64,000 bases of DNA from Mycobacteroides salmoniphilum (GCF_004924335.1 NZ_CP024633.1:1054001-1118000); one strand, 5' to 3'. Shown: positions 16,557 to 27,569, counted from the stretch's first letter. Numbers and translations: made by a program. Notes: generated from the sequence alone by a model not told the origin.

Positions 16557-18522
16557 CCGGCTGGGCGAGGCGACCAGCCCATACCTGCGCCAGCACGTCG
16601 ACAATCCGGTGCACTGGCAGCAATGGACGCCAGAGGCGTTGCAGGAAGCGCAGTCTCGCGATGTGCCCATCCTGCTGTCGATCGGGTATGCGGCCTGTCA
16701 TTGGTGCCATGTGATGGCCCATGAGTCTTTCGAGGATGACGAGGTTGCCGCCGTCATGAACGCGGGGTTCGTCAACATCAAGGTCGACCGCGAGGAGCGC
16801 CCGGACCTGGACGCCGTCTATATGAATGCCACCGTCGCGATGAACGGGCAGGGCGGCTGGCCCATGACGTGCTTTCTCACCCCGGATGGGCGGCCCTTCT
16901 ACACCGGGACCTACTACCCGAAACAGGGTTTTCTGCAGTTACTTTCGGCGGTTCGTGAAACCTGGGATCAGCGCCGAGACGAGGTAGAAGAGGCCGCGTC
17001 GAGCATCACCGGCCAGCTGCAGGCGATGTCCGGCCGCCTACCCGCCGGGCCCGGGGTGGATATCGCGCTATGCGATACCGCGATCGCCGCGATTCTGCCC
17101 GCGGAGGACATGCGCTTCGGGGGATTCGGTGGGGCGCCCAAGTTTCCGCCCTCGTCTCTCCTGGAGGCACTGCTGCGCGGATACGAACGCACCGGAGACG
17201 CCGCCGTGCTCGGGGCGATATCCCGGACCGCGACGGCGATGGCGCGCGGCGGTATCTACGACCAGTTGGCCGGAGGCTTCGCGCGGTACAGCGTGGATGT
17301 GGCCTGGGTAGTGCCGCACTTCGAGAAGATGCTCTACGACAACGCACTCCTGTTGCGTGCTTACGCGCATTGGGCCCGCCGCACCGGCGACGCACTGGCA
17401 CGGCGAATCGCCTCCGAGACGGCCGATTTCCTGCTGCACGAGCTGCGGGTGGGTGACCTGTTCGTCTCGTCGCTGGATGCCGATGCCGACGGCTCGGAAG
17501 GCTCCACATATGTGTGGACGCCCGAGCAGCTCGCCGAGATCCTGGGGCCCCAAGATGGTGACTGGGCCGCAACGCTTTTCGAGGTGACGTCGACGGGAAC
17601 TTTCGAACACGGGAGCTCGGTGCTGCAGCTGTTGCGCGACCCCGAAGACGTGGACCGGTGGCGTCGGGTGCGCGAAACGCTACTGGCGGCGCGGCAGCAT
17701 CGGGTGCAGCCCGGCCGCGACGACAAGGCAGTCACCGCCTGGAACGGGTTGACCATCACCGCGCTCGTCGAAGCCTCGATCACCCTGGACCGCAATGATC
17801 TGTTGGATGCGGCGGCCGGCTGCGCCGCCGCGCTGCTGGATTTACATCTGCGCGACGGCAGGCTGCGGCGCGCAAGTCTGGGCGGGCAGGTGTCCGAAGG
17901 GGACGGTGTGCTTGAGGACTACGGCACGTTCGCGACGGGCCTGTTATCCCTGTACCAGGTGACGGGTGAGTGGCGCTGGCGCGAGGCCGCCGCGCAGCTG
18001 CTCGATACCGCACTGGATCACTTCACCGATCCGGAATCGCCGGGCGCGTGGTTCGACGTCGCCGACGATGCCGAGCAGCTGGTACTCAGGCCGAGTGATC
18101 CGCTGGATGGCGCGACCCCGTCGGGGGCGTCAGCGGTGACCGAGGCGCTGCTTATCGGCGGGTATCTGCTGGAGGACTCTCGCTATCGGGAGGCCGCGCA
18201 CGCCTCGCTGTCGGCGGCGTCCATGGCGCTGGCGCGCGCACCACGATCGGCCGGCCATTGGTTGGCGGTGGCCGAGGCCGCGGTGCGGGGCCCGATTCAG
18301 ATCGCGGTGGCGTGCGTCGCCGCGACCTCGCCACTGTTGCGAAGAGCCCGACTGTCGGCACCCGGGGGCGCGATTGTGGTTGGTGGGGTTAAGGATTCGA
18401 GCGAGTTATTGCGCGACAGGGGGCAGGTGGGCGACGTCGATGCCGCCTACGTGTGCCGGGGAACCGTCTGCGATCTCCCGGTGACCGGGACCGAACAATT
18501 AGACGCGGCGTTGGGTAGGTAG
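16546..18522 (+). CDS. Thioredoxin domain-containing DUF255 protein (YyaL/Rv1084-like)
   Basis: The 658-residue protein begins with a thioredoxin-like DUF255 domain whose redox motif CHWCH places Cys at about 51 and 54. A long (alpha/alpha)6-barrel-like region follows, resembling N-acyl-glucosamine epimerase/cellobiose epimerase folds. This is the typical YyaL (spermatogenesis-associated protein 20) architecture. The reaction is unknown. An in-frame extension to 16480 reads through the coding region of the previous gene; the ATG at 16546 begins the conserved N-terminus and overlaps the previous stop by 11 bases. Confidence 0.88.
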   Translation: MTVNRLGEATSPYLRQHVDNPVHWQQWTPEALQEAQSRDVPILLSIGYAACHWCHVMAHESFEDDEVAAVMNAGFVNIKVDREERPDLDAVYMNATVAMNGQGGWPMTCFLTPDGRPFYTGTYYPKQGFLQLLSAVRETWDQRRDEVEEAASSITGQLQAMSGRLPAGPGVDIALCDTAIAAILPAEDMRFGGFGGAPKFPPSSLLEALLRGYERTGDAAVLGAISRTATAMARGGIYDQLAGGFARYSVDVAWVVPHFEKMLYDNALLLRAYAHWARRTGDALARRIASETADFLLHELRVGDLFVSSLDADADGSEGSTYVWTPEQLAEILGPQDGDWAATLFEVTSTGTFEHGSSVLQLLRDPEDVDRWRRVRETLLAARQHRVQPGRDDKAVTAWNGLTITALVEASITLDRNDLLDAAAGCAAALLDLHLRDGRLRRASLGGQVSEGDGVLEDYGTFATGLLSLYQVTGEWRWREAAAQLLDTALDHFTDPESPGAWFDVADDAEQLVLRPSDPLDGATPSGASAVTEALLIGGYLLEDSRYREAAHASLSAASMALARAPRSAGHWLAVAEAAVRGPIQIAVACVAATSPLLRRARLSAPGGAIVVGGVKDSSELLRDRGQVGDVDAAYVCRGTVCDLPVTGTEQLDAALGR

Positions 18523-18533
18523 CGTCCGGGAGC

Positions 18534-18908
18534 ATGACCGTAACCCGCGAAGATGTTCTCGCCGTCGTCCAGAGCTACTGCGACCTGCTCACCACGGGCA
18601 CCGCAGCACAGATTGCCGACCTGTACGCCGAGGACGCCACTGTCGAGGATCCGCTGGGCGCCGATGTCCTCACGGGCCGTGAGGCGATCCAGGGCTTCTA
18701 CGCCACCATCGAGCCGCTGGACCGTCATGGCGAGCTGAAGTTGGTGCGGGCCACGAACAACGAGGCCGCGTTCCACTTCGAGCTGACCATCAAGCACGAG
18801 AACGGTGGCATGGTCATCGCGCCGATCGACGTGATGACCTTCGACGACAACGGCAAGATCAGCTCGATGCGGGCCTTCTGGACCCAGGACGACATCAAGC
18901 AGCTCTAG
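18534..18908 (+). CDS. SnoaL-like/ketosteroid-isomerase-fold protein
   Basis: The 124-residue protein has the cone-shaped NTF2/SnoaL fold pattern: an N-terminal helical pair, the L-Y-A-E-D-A-T-V-E-D-P segment that lines the pocket, and a C-terminal sheet ending R-A-F-W. The acidic residues resemble the Asp positions of delta(5)-3-ketosteroid isomerase, so a steroid isomerase role is possible but not shown. It starts 12 bases after the DUF255 stop. TAGCGT at 18520-18525 could give a leaderless start, and GGGAG is also present. Confidence 0.8.
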   Translation: MTVTREDVLAVVQSYCDLLTTGTAAQIADLYAEDATVEDPLGADVLTGREAIQGFYATIEPLDRHGELKLVRATNNEAAFHFELTIKHENGGMVIAPIDVMTFDDNGKISSMRAFWTQDDIKQL

Positions 18909-18921
18909 TCCCTTGTGCCTG

Positions 18922-18951
18922 CTGGTTCGCCGTCAGAAGACGGCGAACCAG
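18922..18951. terminator. Perfect 13-bp hairpin between convergent genes
   Basis: CTGGTTCGCCGTC, a 4-base loop and the exact complement form a tight hairpin. It covers the stop codon of the HlyIII gene and lies just after the SnoaL-like gene, so it probably ends both transcripts. Confidence 0.7.
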
Positions 18952-19685
18952 ACAGCGATGTAATGGCAGGTCGCGGCGATGACGGTCGCGGCATGGAAGA
19001 ACTCGTGGTGACCGAAGTGCAGCGGCCACGGGTTGGGCCATTTCACGGCATACAGAATCGCGCCGACGCTGTAGAAGGCCCCGCCGACGATCAGCAGCAC
19101 CAGTGCCGGCACCCCGGCGCCGTGTAGGAGCGTCGATGAGAAGCCGATCGCTACCCATCCCAGCATCAGGTACAGCGGCACCCCCACCCAGCGCGGAGCC
19201 GTCGGCCAACACATCTTGAGAATCACCCCGGCGACCGCGCCGCCCCACACGATGGCGAGCACCAGGTTGCCTTCTGCGGGCGGCATCGCCAGCATCGCGA
19301 ACGGCGTATAGCTGCCCGCGATGAAGATGAAGATCATCGAATGATCCATCCGCTTCATCCAGGTGCGGGTGGTCTCGGATTTCCAGTTCACCCGGTGATA
19401 GGCGGCGCTGACTCCGAAGACGCCCAGCACCGTCAGGCTGTAGATGGCGGTGGCCAGGCCGGCTTGCGGTGAGCGCACTGACCAGGCGACCGACACGAGA
19501 ACGATTCCCGCGACCACGGCGGTGACGCACGCGTAGAAATGGATCCAGCCACGCGCCTTGGGTTTGATCGGGAGAGTCTCGATACCGCCGACGAATGCGG
19601 CCATGGGCAGGGAATGCTCAGAACCTTGTGCGTCGGGTGCAAGCTGGGGGTCCGTCCCGCTTGCGGGGGCCTCATCGGTCTGCAT
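18933..19685 (-). CDS. Hemolysin III/PAQR family membrane protein (Rv1085c-like)
   Basis: The 250-residue protein has about seven transmembrane helices after a roughly 45-residue hydrophilic N-terminus. PAQR/HlyIII motifs are present: an S-A-x-Y-H stretch early, M-D-H-S at about 130, and a C-terminal H-x-x-F-H with nearby histidines, the proposed zinc site of this hydrolase-like superfamily. Position corresponds to Rv1085c. Activity is uncertain; haemolysis by homologues is not proof of function. Confidence 0.88.
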   Translation of the reverse strand: MQTDEAPASGTDPQLAPDAQGSEHSLPMAAFVGGIETLPIKPKARGWIHFYACVTAVVAGIVLVSVAWSVRSPQAGLATAIYSLTVLGVFGVSAAYHRVNWKSETTRTWMKRMDHSMIFIFIAGSYTPFAMLAMPPAEGNLVLAIVWGGAVAGVILKMCWPTAPRWVGVPLYLMLGWVAIGFSSTLLHGAGVPALVLLIVGGAFYSVGAILYAVKWPNPWPLHFGHHEFFHAATVIAATCHYIAVWFAVF

Positions 19686-19773
19686 GCGTCACAGTATCCC
19701 CTCTTGTCTGGGCGGTGATTGTGAACGTTCTGTGCAGATCGATATCTGCTGCTCCGGCGCGCGGTGGGCTCGC

Positions 19774-19779
19774 TAGGCT
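19774..19779 (+). promoter_or_regulatory. -10 element TAGGCT, leaderless start of the Z-prenyl synthase gene
   Basis: TAGGCT ends 6 bases before the GTG start at 19786 and there is no Shine-Dalgarno sequence. Confidence 0.5.
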
Positions 19780-19785
19780 GGGTCC

Positions 19786-20568
19786 GTGGAGATCATCCCG
19801 CCGAGGCTGAAGGAACCGCTGTACAAGCTCTACGAAATGCGGCTCCGGCAGGAGTTGGCCAAGGCGTCGAAACCACGGCACATCGCGGTCCTGTGCGATG
19901 GAAACCGCCGCTGGGCCCGCTCGGCGGGGTACACCGACGTCAGCCATGGGTACCGGATGGGCGCCCGCAAGATCGGTGAGATGCTCGGCTGGTGTCAGGA
20001 CGCCGGTGTCGAGATGGCCACCGTCTATCTGCTGTCGGCCGAGAATCTGACCCGCGACCCCGATCAGCTTGGCGAGCTGCTGGAGATCATCACCGACGTC
20101 GTCGAGGAGCTGTGTGCCCCGCAGAACAAGTGGAGTGTGCGCAGCGTCGGAGACCTCGACCTGCTGCCCGACGAGGTGGCTGAGCGCATGCGTCAAGCGG
20201 TGAAGTCCGCACCTGCGGATGCCGCTTTTCATGTGAACGTGGCGGTCGGATATGGCGGCCGGCAGGAGATCACCGATGCGGTGCGCACCCTGTTGAACAA
20301 GGAGCTGGCCAACGGGGCCACCGCCGAGCAGCTGGTGCAGGCGGTGACCGTCGAGGCCATCTCCGAGAACCTGTACACGTCGGGGCAGCCGGACCCGGAC
20401 CTGGTGATCCGGACATCGGGGGAGCAGCGATTGTCGGGGTTCCTGCTCTGGCAGAGCGCGTATTCGGAGATGTGGTTCACCGACGCGTACTGGCCCGAGT
20501 TCCGGCGGGTGGACTTCCTGCGCGCGCTGCGCGATTACGCCGCGAGGAACCGGCGGTTCGGACAGTAG
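19786..20568 (+). CDS. Short-chain (C15) Z-isoprenyl diphosphate synthase (Rv1086-like)
   Basis: The 260-residue cis-prenyltransferase has the catalytic D-G-N-R-R-W motif with Asp at about 38 and the R-T-S-G-E-Q-R-L-S-G-F pyrophosphate-binding block near 205-215. It is nearly colinear with Rv1086, which makes omega,E,Z-farnesyl diphosphate, the primer for decaprenyl phosphate and so for arabinogalactan and peptidoglycan assembly. The GTG start gives the same N-terminal sequence as Rv1086. It is the last gene of this syntenic block. Confidence 0.95.
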   Translation: MEIIPPRLKEPLYKLYEMRLRQELAKASKPRHIAVLCDGNRRWARSAGYTDVSHGYRMGARKIGEMLGWCQDAGVEMATVYLLSAENLTRDPDQLGELLEIITDVVEELCAPQNKWSVRSVGDLDLLPDEVAERMRQAVKSAPADAAFHVNVAVGYGGRQEITDAVRTLLNKELANGATAEQLVQAVTVEAISENLYTSGQPDPDLVIRTSGEQRLSGFLLWQSAYSEMWFTDAYWPEFRRVDFLRALRDYAARNRRFGQ

Positions 20569-21423
20569 TTATCGACGGCCCATCAACTCATCGATCTCCT
20601 GGATCGACCAACGCGTGGATTCCGTGTGGTCTCGGTAGCCCAGCGGGGTGGGGACCTGTCTTCTGAACCGCCCGATGAATCCGCCTGCCGCGATGAATAT
20701 TTGGCCCGTGATGCGTGCGGAGAGATCGCTGGCGAGATAGGCGTAGAGCGGTGCCACGCACTCGGCCGGCGCGGGTTCGAGCGACGCCTGCAGGGTCATC
20801 TCGTCGAGTAGTCCCCGTGCATACAGATTGTGCAGATGTGCGATGTACTCCGCGCCCTCGGAAAGCCTGGTGCGGGCACCCGGGCAGACGACGTTCGCGC
20901 GCACACCGCTTTGCTTCAACTCGGCGGCGATGGCCAAGGTCAGTCCGTTGACGGCTGCCTTGCCCGCTGGATAGCCGGTACCGCCGTAGATGCCGAGGGC
21001 GGCAGTCGATCCGGTGTTGATGATGGTTCCGTGTCGCTGGGCGGCCATGAGCGGTGCGACCACGCGGCTGGTGTGGAACACGGTGCCCAGATGCGCATCG
21101 ATCAGCTCGTGAAAGTCATCGGGGGTGATGGTCAGAATGGAGGAGCCGGCGGGCTCCGGTATGCCCGCACAGTTGAGCAACGCGTCGATGCCGCCAAACT
21201 CACTGCGGCAGGTGTTGATCAGATCCGTGGCTGTCCGCTCGTTGTCGGGCGACCCGACAAACCCGACCGCCGTGTTGCCGCTGGATGTGATCGCGTCGAC
21301 CGTCTCATCGACCGCGTCGGCATGCCGGCCGTTCACCACCACATGGGCGCCGAGCTCGCCGAGGAGCTGTGCTGCCGCTCGGCCGATTCCGCGGCTACCG
21401 CCGACGACAACGCAATTGGGCAT
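20569..21423 (-). CDS. Short-chain dehydrogenase/reductase, last gene of the P450 operon
   Basis: The 284-residue SDR has the nucleotide-binding G-G-S-R-G-I-G glycine motif at about 8-14, the N-C-A-G motif, the catalytic Ser in N-T-G-S and the Y-P-A-G-K Tyr/Lys pair. It ends with an unusual basic tail of about 35 residues. ATG 21423 overlaps the P450 stop by one base (TGATG), so it is coupled to it. It probably oxidises or reduces a product of the P450s. The M. tuberculosis operon has a zinc alcohol dehydrogenase (adhB) near this point instead. Confidence 0.82.
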   Translation of the reverse strand: MPNCVVVGGSRGIGRAAAQLLGELGAHVVVNGRHADAVDETVDAITSSGNTAVGFVGSPDNERTATDLINTCRSEFGGIDALLNCAGIPEPAGSSILTITPDDFHELIDAHLGTVFHTSRVVAPLMAAQRHGTIINTGSTAALGIYGGTGYPAGKAAVNGLTLAIAAELKQSGVRANVVCPGARTRLSEGAEYIAHLHNLYARGLLDEMTLQASLEPAPAECVAPLYAYLASDLSARITGQIFIAAGGFIGRFRRQVPTPLGYRDHTESTRWSIQEIDELMGRR

Positions 21424-22679
21424 CAGTGCGTGACGGGGCAGTAGTCCGTGTCGAATTTCTTGATGCCGTTGATCCAGCCCGAATGGAACCGGGGCGCGTC
21501 CCCGATCCGCGAGATGTCAGGCATGCGATCGGCGATCTTGTTGAAGATGATCTCCAGCTCTACCTTCGCGAGGTTGGCCCCCAGGCAGTAGTGGGCTCCC
21601 GTGCCACCGAAGCCCAGGTGCGGGTTGGGATCGCGGGTGATGTCGAAGGTATGCGGGTTCTCGAACACCTCCTCGTCGAAGTTGGCTGACGGGTAGAGCA
21701 TGACCACTCGCTCACCGGCCTTGATGGGTGCACCACCGATCATGGTGTCCTGTAATGCGGTTCGTTGTTGTGAGATCAGCGGTGAGGTGTACCGGACTAT
21801 CTCGTCGACGGCGGAGGCCGGCCTGTCCCTTTTGAACAGTTCCCATTGTTCGGGGTGTTCCAGGAAGGCCATCATGCCCATCGTGGTTGCGTTGCGGGTG
21901 GTTTCATTGCCCGCCACCGACAGCATCACGACGAAGAATCCAAACTGTTCCGGGGTGAGCCGTTCACCGTCTACCGTGCCGGTCAGCAGGCGAGAAACCA
22001 CGTCATTGCCCGGACAGTCGCGGCGCTGCTCGGCGAGCTGATACGAATACCCGAGGATCTGGGCGGCGCCGACACGTGGGTCGACCTCAACATCGGCCTC
22101 GTCGTAACCCGTCATCTGGTTGCTCCACTCGAAGAGCTTGACGCGGTCCTCCTCGGGAACGCCGATCAATTCGGCGATGGCCTGCATCGGCAGCTCGCTG
22201 GCCACCTCGCGCACGAACTCACCGTGTCCACCATCGAGGGCTGCCCGGACAATCCGCTCCGCCCGCTCCTCCAGGGTGACGCGTAACGCCGCGATGGAGC
22301 GCGGGGTGAACATGCGAGACACCAGCCCGCGCAGCTGGGTGTGTTCGGGGGCGTCCTTGTTGATGAGGACGGACAGCGTGGCCTGGAACTCCTCCGGGCT
22401 GATGTGGTCCTCGAGGCGGGGGATGGCACCCTTGTGGCCCGACGAAAAGATGTCGGTGTGCAACGAAACCTCGCGTACATCCCGGTGTTTGGAAATCACC
22501 CAGTAGCCGTCATCGGCGAATCCGCCCACCGTGCGCGGCTGCGGGTTCCACCACACTGGAGCCTCGCGACGCAGCGTCGCGAACTCTTCGTGTGGCATCC
22601 GCTCCCCGTACAACCCGGGATCGGTGAAATCGAACCCTTCCGGAAGGCCAAGCTCCGCAGCGCTTTTCATGGCGGTCAC
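21423..22679 (-). CDS. Cytochrome P450, CYP125-like
   Basis: The 418-residue P450 has the I-helix A-G-N-E-T-T, the K-helix E-I-V-R and the haem loop F-G-G-T-G-A-H-Y-C-L-G. The last 120 residues, with N-F-D-E-E-V-F, N-P-H-L-G-F-G-G-T-G-A-H-Y-C and S-G-W-I-N-G-I-K, resemble CYP125, the steroid C26/27 monooxygenase. I have not assigned a subfamily. The GTG at 22679 is preferred because it overlaps the upstream stop as GTGA; the ATG at 22670 is an alternative. A longer frame to 22850 lies inside the upstream gene and is rejected. No P450 occupies this slot in the Rv0760c-Rv0767c operon. Confidence 0.88.
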   Translation of the reverse strand: MTAMKSAAELGLPEGFDFTDPGLYGERMPHEEFATLRREAPVWWNPQPRTVGGFADDGYWVISKHRDVREVSLHTDIFSSGHKGAIPRLEDHISPEEFQATLSVLINKDAPEHTQLRGLVSRMFTPRSIAALRVTLEERAERIVRAALDGGHGEFVREVASELPMQAIAELIGVPEEDRVKLFEWSNQMTGYDEADVEVDPRVGAAQILGYSYQLAEQRRDCPGNDVVSRLLTGTVDGERLTPEQFGFFVVMLSVAGNETTRNATTMGMMAFLEHPEQWELFKRDRPASAVDEIVRYTSPLISQQRTALQDTMIGGAPIKAGERVVMLYPSANFDEEVFENPHTFDITRDPNPHLGFGGTGAHYCLGANLAKVELEIIFNKIADRMPDISRIGDAPRFHSGWINGIKKFDTDYCPVTH

Positions 22680-23221
22680 CAGAGGGGTACCGGGGTCTTG
22701 CCAAGTGGGTAGTAGCCGGGCACCTTCTCGCCCGAGAGGCCGCGCTGGATGCGCTTCTGCATCCCCTCGCTGAGCTTGCCCGCCTTGATGAGGTCCATGT
22801 ACAGGGCCGACACATGACCGAAGTCGAAGAAGTCGCGTTGCCAGTTCCATTGACCGTTACCGGCATACCGGAACCAACTGCCGCCGATACCGTAGATCTC
22901 GGACTCGGTTCCGTCGGACCCGGTCGCGATCTGCTTCCAGAACCCGATCACCTCGCCCTGCTTGTCGTCGACGATCACCTTCTGGTACGGATACGTCCAG
23001 CCCTCGAGGCCCTCCATCTCCTGGCCGAGGGCGATATCCCGGACTTCGTCGATGCCGACGCACATCACGTCTTCCTTGGGGCCGATATTCCATCCATAGG
23101 TGGCATCGTCGGTGTAGAAGCGTGCCAACGGTTTCCAGTCGCCGGCCTTTTCGGCATCCAGGTTGGCCTGTAGCCAGTCCGCGACGACATCGTCGAGTTC
23201 TTGGCGAGGGAATTGGGGCAC
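22676..23221 (-). CDS. SnoaL/NTF2-fold protein (Rv0762c-like)
   Basis: The 181-residue product has an NTF2-like domain at about 10-125, with the A-R-F-Y-T-D-D-A-T-Y and E-I-Y-G-I-G-G-S-W-F segments typical of this fold, and a C-terminal extension rich in lysine and glycine. The start is the second of two GTG codons (23221), placed correctly after AGGA; the first GTG (23230) is too close to it. Position between ferredoxin and P450, and length, match Rv0762c. Function unknown; a steroid or terpenoid-binding role is inferred from its partners. Confidence 0.78.
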   Translation of the reverse strand: MPQFPRQELDDVVADWLQANLDAEKAGDWKPLARFYTDDATYGWNIGPKEDVMCVGIDEVRDIALGQEMEGLEGWTYPYQKVIVDDKQGEVIGFWKQIATGSDGTESEIYGIGGSWFRYAGNGQWNWQRDFFDFGHVSALYMDLIKAGKLSEGMQKRIQRGLSGEKVPGYYPLGKTPVPLW

Positions 23222-23232
23222 AGTCGGCACTC

Positions 23233-24781
<1,549 letters not shown>

Positions 24782-24785
<4 letters not shown>

Positions 24786-25609
24786 GACGGCATGCCCTCC
24801 TCGCCGAGTTCAAGCTTCTGTTTATCGGCCGGGGCGTCCGTCAACGGCGCCTCCGGCTGTACTTCCATCTCCGCGATATGGGCGCCCCTGGGGGTTTCGG
24901 CGACAAAGGTGACCGCGCGCGCGATATCGGAGGGACGCAGAAAGTAGGAGTGACGCGCCTGTCCCCAGGTTTTCCAGTCCTCGAGCATGGGGCCGACTTG
25001 TTCAGCGGAAAGCTGCCAGCCCATCGAGGTCAATGTCGGGCCGGGGTGCACGATCGAGGCCCGAACACCGGTGCCTTCCAGCTCCATGCGCATGGTGTTC
25101 ACCATGGCGAGCAAGGCGGCCTTCGCCGCCCCATAGGCGCCCATGTGCGGACGCTGGTGCAACGCGACATCGGACCCGATGAACACCACATCGCCGCGCT
25201 GTCGCGCGACCATATCGGGCACGATCGCCGTGGCGAGTCGATTGGCACCCAACAGGTGCACCTGAATCTGTGCGGCGAAGGTGTCTGCGCTCATTTCATG
25301 GACCCGGCCCGGGTACATGTCGCCGGCGCCGGACACTAGCAGATCTATCTCGCCCAGCGCGTCAATGCTCTCCGCGACAAACGATTTCACCGAGTCAGCA
25401 TCGGTGACGTCGAGGGGAAAGGCCACGGCTTCGCCGCCGTCGGCCCGGATCTTCTCGACGAGTTCGGTCAGCTTGTCGACACGGCGGGCGCCGAGCGCAA
25501 CCGGAAACCCCCGGCCGGCGAGTTCGATCGCCGTCGCCGCACCGATGCCCGAGGAGGCTCCGGCGATGATTGATGGGCGTCGATCCGGGTGGGGCTCAAA
25601 GCGCGGCAT
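24782..25609 (-). CDS. Short-chain dehydrogenase/reductase (Rv0765c-like)
   Basis: The 275-residue SDR has A-G-A-S-S-G-I-G at about 17-24 and the Y-G-A-A-K catalytic pair near 165-169. The N-N-A-G-like motif reads S-G-A-G-D. Its ATG overlaps the CYP123 stop by one base and its stop overlaps the CYP51 start by four, so it is translated as part of the chain. Corresponds to Rv0765c. Substrate not known. Confidence 0.85.
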
Positions 25610-26814
25610 CAGTAGACCTCCACGGTGATGGGCAGATATGCGAAACCGCGGACGTTGCTGGAATGCACTCGTACGGAGGCACTTTCGTCGATTTCGTAAT
25701 GTTTAATCCGGGTGAACAGCTCGGTCAGGGCGACCTTGGCCTCCATGCGTGCCAGGTGTGCGCCGAGGCAGAAGTGGGCACCGCTGCCGAAGCTCACGAG
25801 CTTGGCGCCGATCTCCCGTCCGATGCGATAGTCGTCGGCATCCTCGAACACCCGGTCGTCGCGGTTGGCCGAACCAGGAAGCAGCAGCAGGATGTCACCG
25901 GCGGGGATGGTCGTGTCGTACAACGTCATATCCTCGGCCACGGTGCGCGCGAGAATCTGGCTGGAGGTGTCATAGCGCAGCGATTCCTCAACCCACAGCG
26001 GTATCCGCTCGTGGTCTGCGTAGACGCCGGCGAGCTGATCGGGATTGCGGTGGCCCCAGTACACGGCGTTGGCCAGCAGCTTGGTGGTGGTCTCGTTACC
26101 CGCGATCACCATGAGGAACAGGAAGGCGATCACTTCCTCGTCGGTGAGGCGGTCGCCGTCGATTTCCGCCTGTAGCAGAGCGGACGTCAGATCGTTGGAG
26201 GGCTGACGTCTGCGCTCTTTGACCATGTCGATGTAGTAGGTCATCAGGTCGATCGAGGCCTGAATGGCCTTCTGTGGCACGTCGGCGACGCCATCCTCGC
26301 GATGCATGACGCCGTCGGCCAGTTCCCGGATGCGGATGCGGTCGGGCCCGGGCACGCCCATCAGCTCAGAGATGACGTCCATGGGCAGCTTGCCGGCGTA
26401 ATCGGCGATGAAGTCGAAGCTCTTGTGCTGTAACGCCCTGTCCAAGTGCATGCGTGCCAGCGCGACGACCCGGCCCTCGAGTTCGCGGATTCGCCGGGGA
26501 GTAAACCCCTTGGACACCAGCGTGCGCAACCGAAGGTGCTCGGGGTCGTCCATCGCCAGAAACGACATCACCAGTTTGGCATGCGGCCCGAAGGAGGCCT
26601 TGTCCATCGAGACCCCGTTCGCATTGGACAGAGCCTCGCTGTTCCTGAAGCCCTGCAACACATCCTGGTGTCGCGACAGTGCCCAGAAGTTCAGCTCGTC
26701 GTTGCGATACAGCGGTGCCTCGTCACGCAATCGCCGGTAGTACGGGTACGGGTCTTCGTGGAAGTCGTAGTCGTACGGGTCGAACACCAATGAGGACATA
26801 GAGGCGGCTGTCAT
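25609..26814 (-). CDS. cyp123: Cytochrome P450 CYP123
   Basis: The 401-residue P450 has I-helix A-G-N-E-T-T-T-K, K-helix E-S-L-R and the haem loop F-G-S-G-A-H-F-C-L-G. Position directly upstream of the SDR and CYP51, and behind the TetR gene, matches Rv0766c (CYP123). The start at 26814 overlaps the TetR stop (ATGA). A longer frame to 27057 runs through the TetR gene and is rejected. Confidence 0.9.
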   Translation of the reverse strand: MTAASMSSLVFDPYDYDFHEDPYPYYRRLRDEAPLYRNDELNFWALSRHQDVLQGFRNSEALSNANGVSMDKASFGPHAKLVMSFLAMDDPEHLRLRTLVSKGFTPRRIRELEGRVVALARMHLDRALQHKSFDFIADYAGKLPMDVISELMGVPGPDRIRIRELADGVMHREDGVADVPQKAIQASIDLMTYYIDMVKERRRQPSNDLTSALLQAEIDGDRLTDEEVIAFLFLMVIAGNETTTKLLANAVYWGHRNPDQLAGVYADHERIPLWVEESLRYDTSSQILARTVAEDMTLYDTTIPAGDILLLLPGSANRDDRVFEDADDYRIGREIGAKLVSFGSGAHFCLGAHLARMEAKVALTELFTRIKHYEIDESASVRVHSSNVRGFAYLPITVEVY

Positions 26815-27398
26815 TCGTTCTTTCCCAGCATGAGATCCACCACGAAGGTGAGCTTGTCGGCGATCTCGTGATAGGTGAAGGTGCCGCTGCCCGCGTGCAT
26901 GAGGGCGCCGAAGAAGGTCATCTCGAGGGCCGACACCACGCGTGGATCTGCATCGGGTCCCATCGCCGAACGGATCCTGCGGTGGATTTCCAGCCCGATC
27001 TTGTCGCGGACGGCGCGCACGGCCTCGTCGTTGTTGCTGAGCAGTGCCGTCGTGCATCCCGTGGCGATCTCGGGCTCGTCGGCAACCACCAACGCCAGGC
27101 TCCGCAGCGTCTTGGTGACCCGCGCGGACTGGCCGTCGTTGACATCGGTGAAGTACGGCGCCTGATGGATGAGGTCGAGGTAGATCTCGGCGACGAGATG
27201 ACTCTTAGAGGAGAAGTACGTGTATGCGGTCGCGGGGGCGACCTTGGCGCGGGCCGCCACGCCGCGGATCGTCATATCCGCGTAGGTGGTCTCGCCGAGC
27301 ATCTCCCGGCCCGCGGTGACGATCTTGCGAATCGTCTCTTCCTGCCGCCGGTTTCGGGGCGATTCACTTGTGAGGGTCACCACAGCTTCACTGGACAC
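26811..27398 (-). CDS. TetR-family regulator of the P450 operon (Rv0767c-like)
   Basis: The 195-residue protein has an N-terminal TetR helix-turn-helix at about 18-65 (I-R-G-V-A-A-R-A-K-V-A-P-A-T-A-Y-T-Y-F recognition region) and a C-terminal ligand domain. It is the first gene of the leftward chain and diverges from aldA. The GTG start at 27398 lies inside a perfect palindrome, which suggests autorepression and perhaps a leaderless transcript. Corresponds to Rv0767c. Confidence 0.9.
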   Translation of the reverse strand: MSSEAVVTLTSESPRNRRQEETIRKIVTAGREMLGETTYADMTIRGVAARAKVAPATAYTYFSSKSHLVAEIYLDLIHQAPYFTDVNDGQSARVTKTLRSLALVVADEPEIATGCTTALLSNNDEAVRAVRDKIGLEIHRRIRSAMGPDADPRVVSALEMTFFGALMHAGSGTFTYHEIADKLTFVVDLMLGKNE

Positions 27399-27405
27399 AT
27401 GTCCA
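27392..27405. promoter_or_regulatory. TetR operator 1 (TGGACA-N2-TGTCCA)
   Basis: A perfect palindrome, extended by one C/G pair on each side, covers the TetR start codon. The same motif occurs at 27536-27549 in the same intergenic region. Two copies flanking a divergent promoter next to a TetR gene are strong evidence for its operators. Confidence 0.75.
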
Positions 27406-27535
27406 GATTAGCGCGCGCATCGAGACTGAGCAAGACGTCCTGTGAAAAATACTGTCCACCACTAATTTCTAAGCCTTCCCTGACTCCGGTCTTGCCATGG
27501 TGGGATTTGGATGGTTATGGTTCACAGGTAGGGAA

Positions 27536-27549
27536 TGGACAAGTGTCCA
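27536..27549. promoter_or_regulatory. TetR operator 2 (TGGACA-N2-TGTCCA)
   Basis: The second perfect copy lies 21-34 bases upstream of the aldA ATG, at a position where it would block the aldA promoter. A half-site TGTCCA is also present at 27453-27458. Confidence 0.75.
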
Positions 27550-27569
27550 GATTTGTGGGATGAGGTGAC

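Noticed and set aside
22679..22850. N-terminal extension of the CYP125-like P450
   Set aside because: It lies inside the SnoaL-like gene and encodes no P450-like sequence; the GTG/ATG start near 22670-22679 fits coupling.
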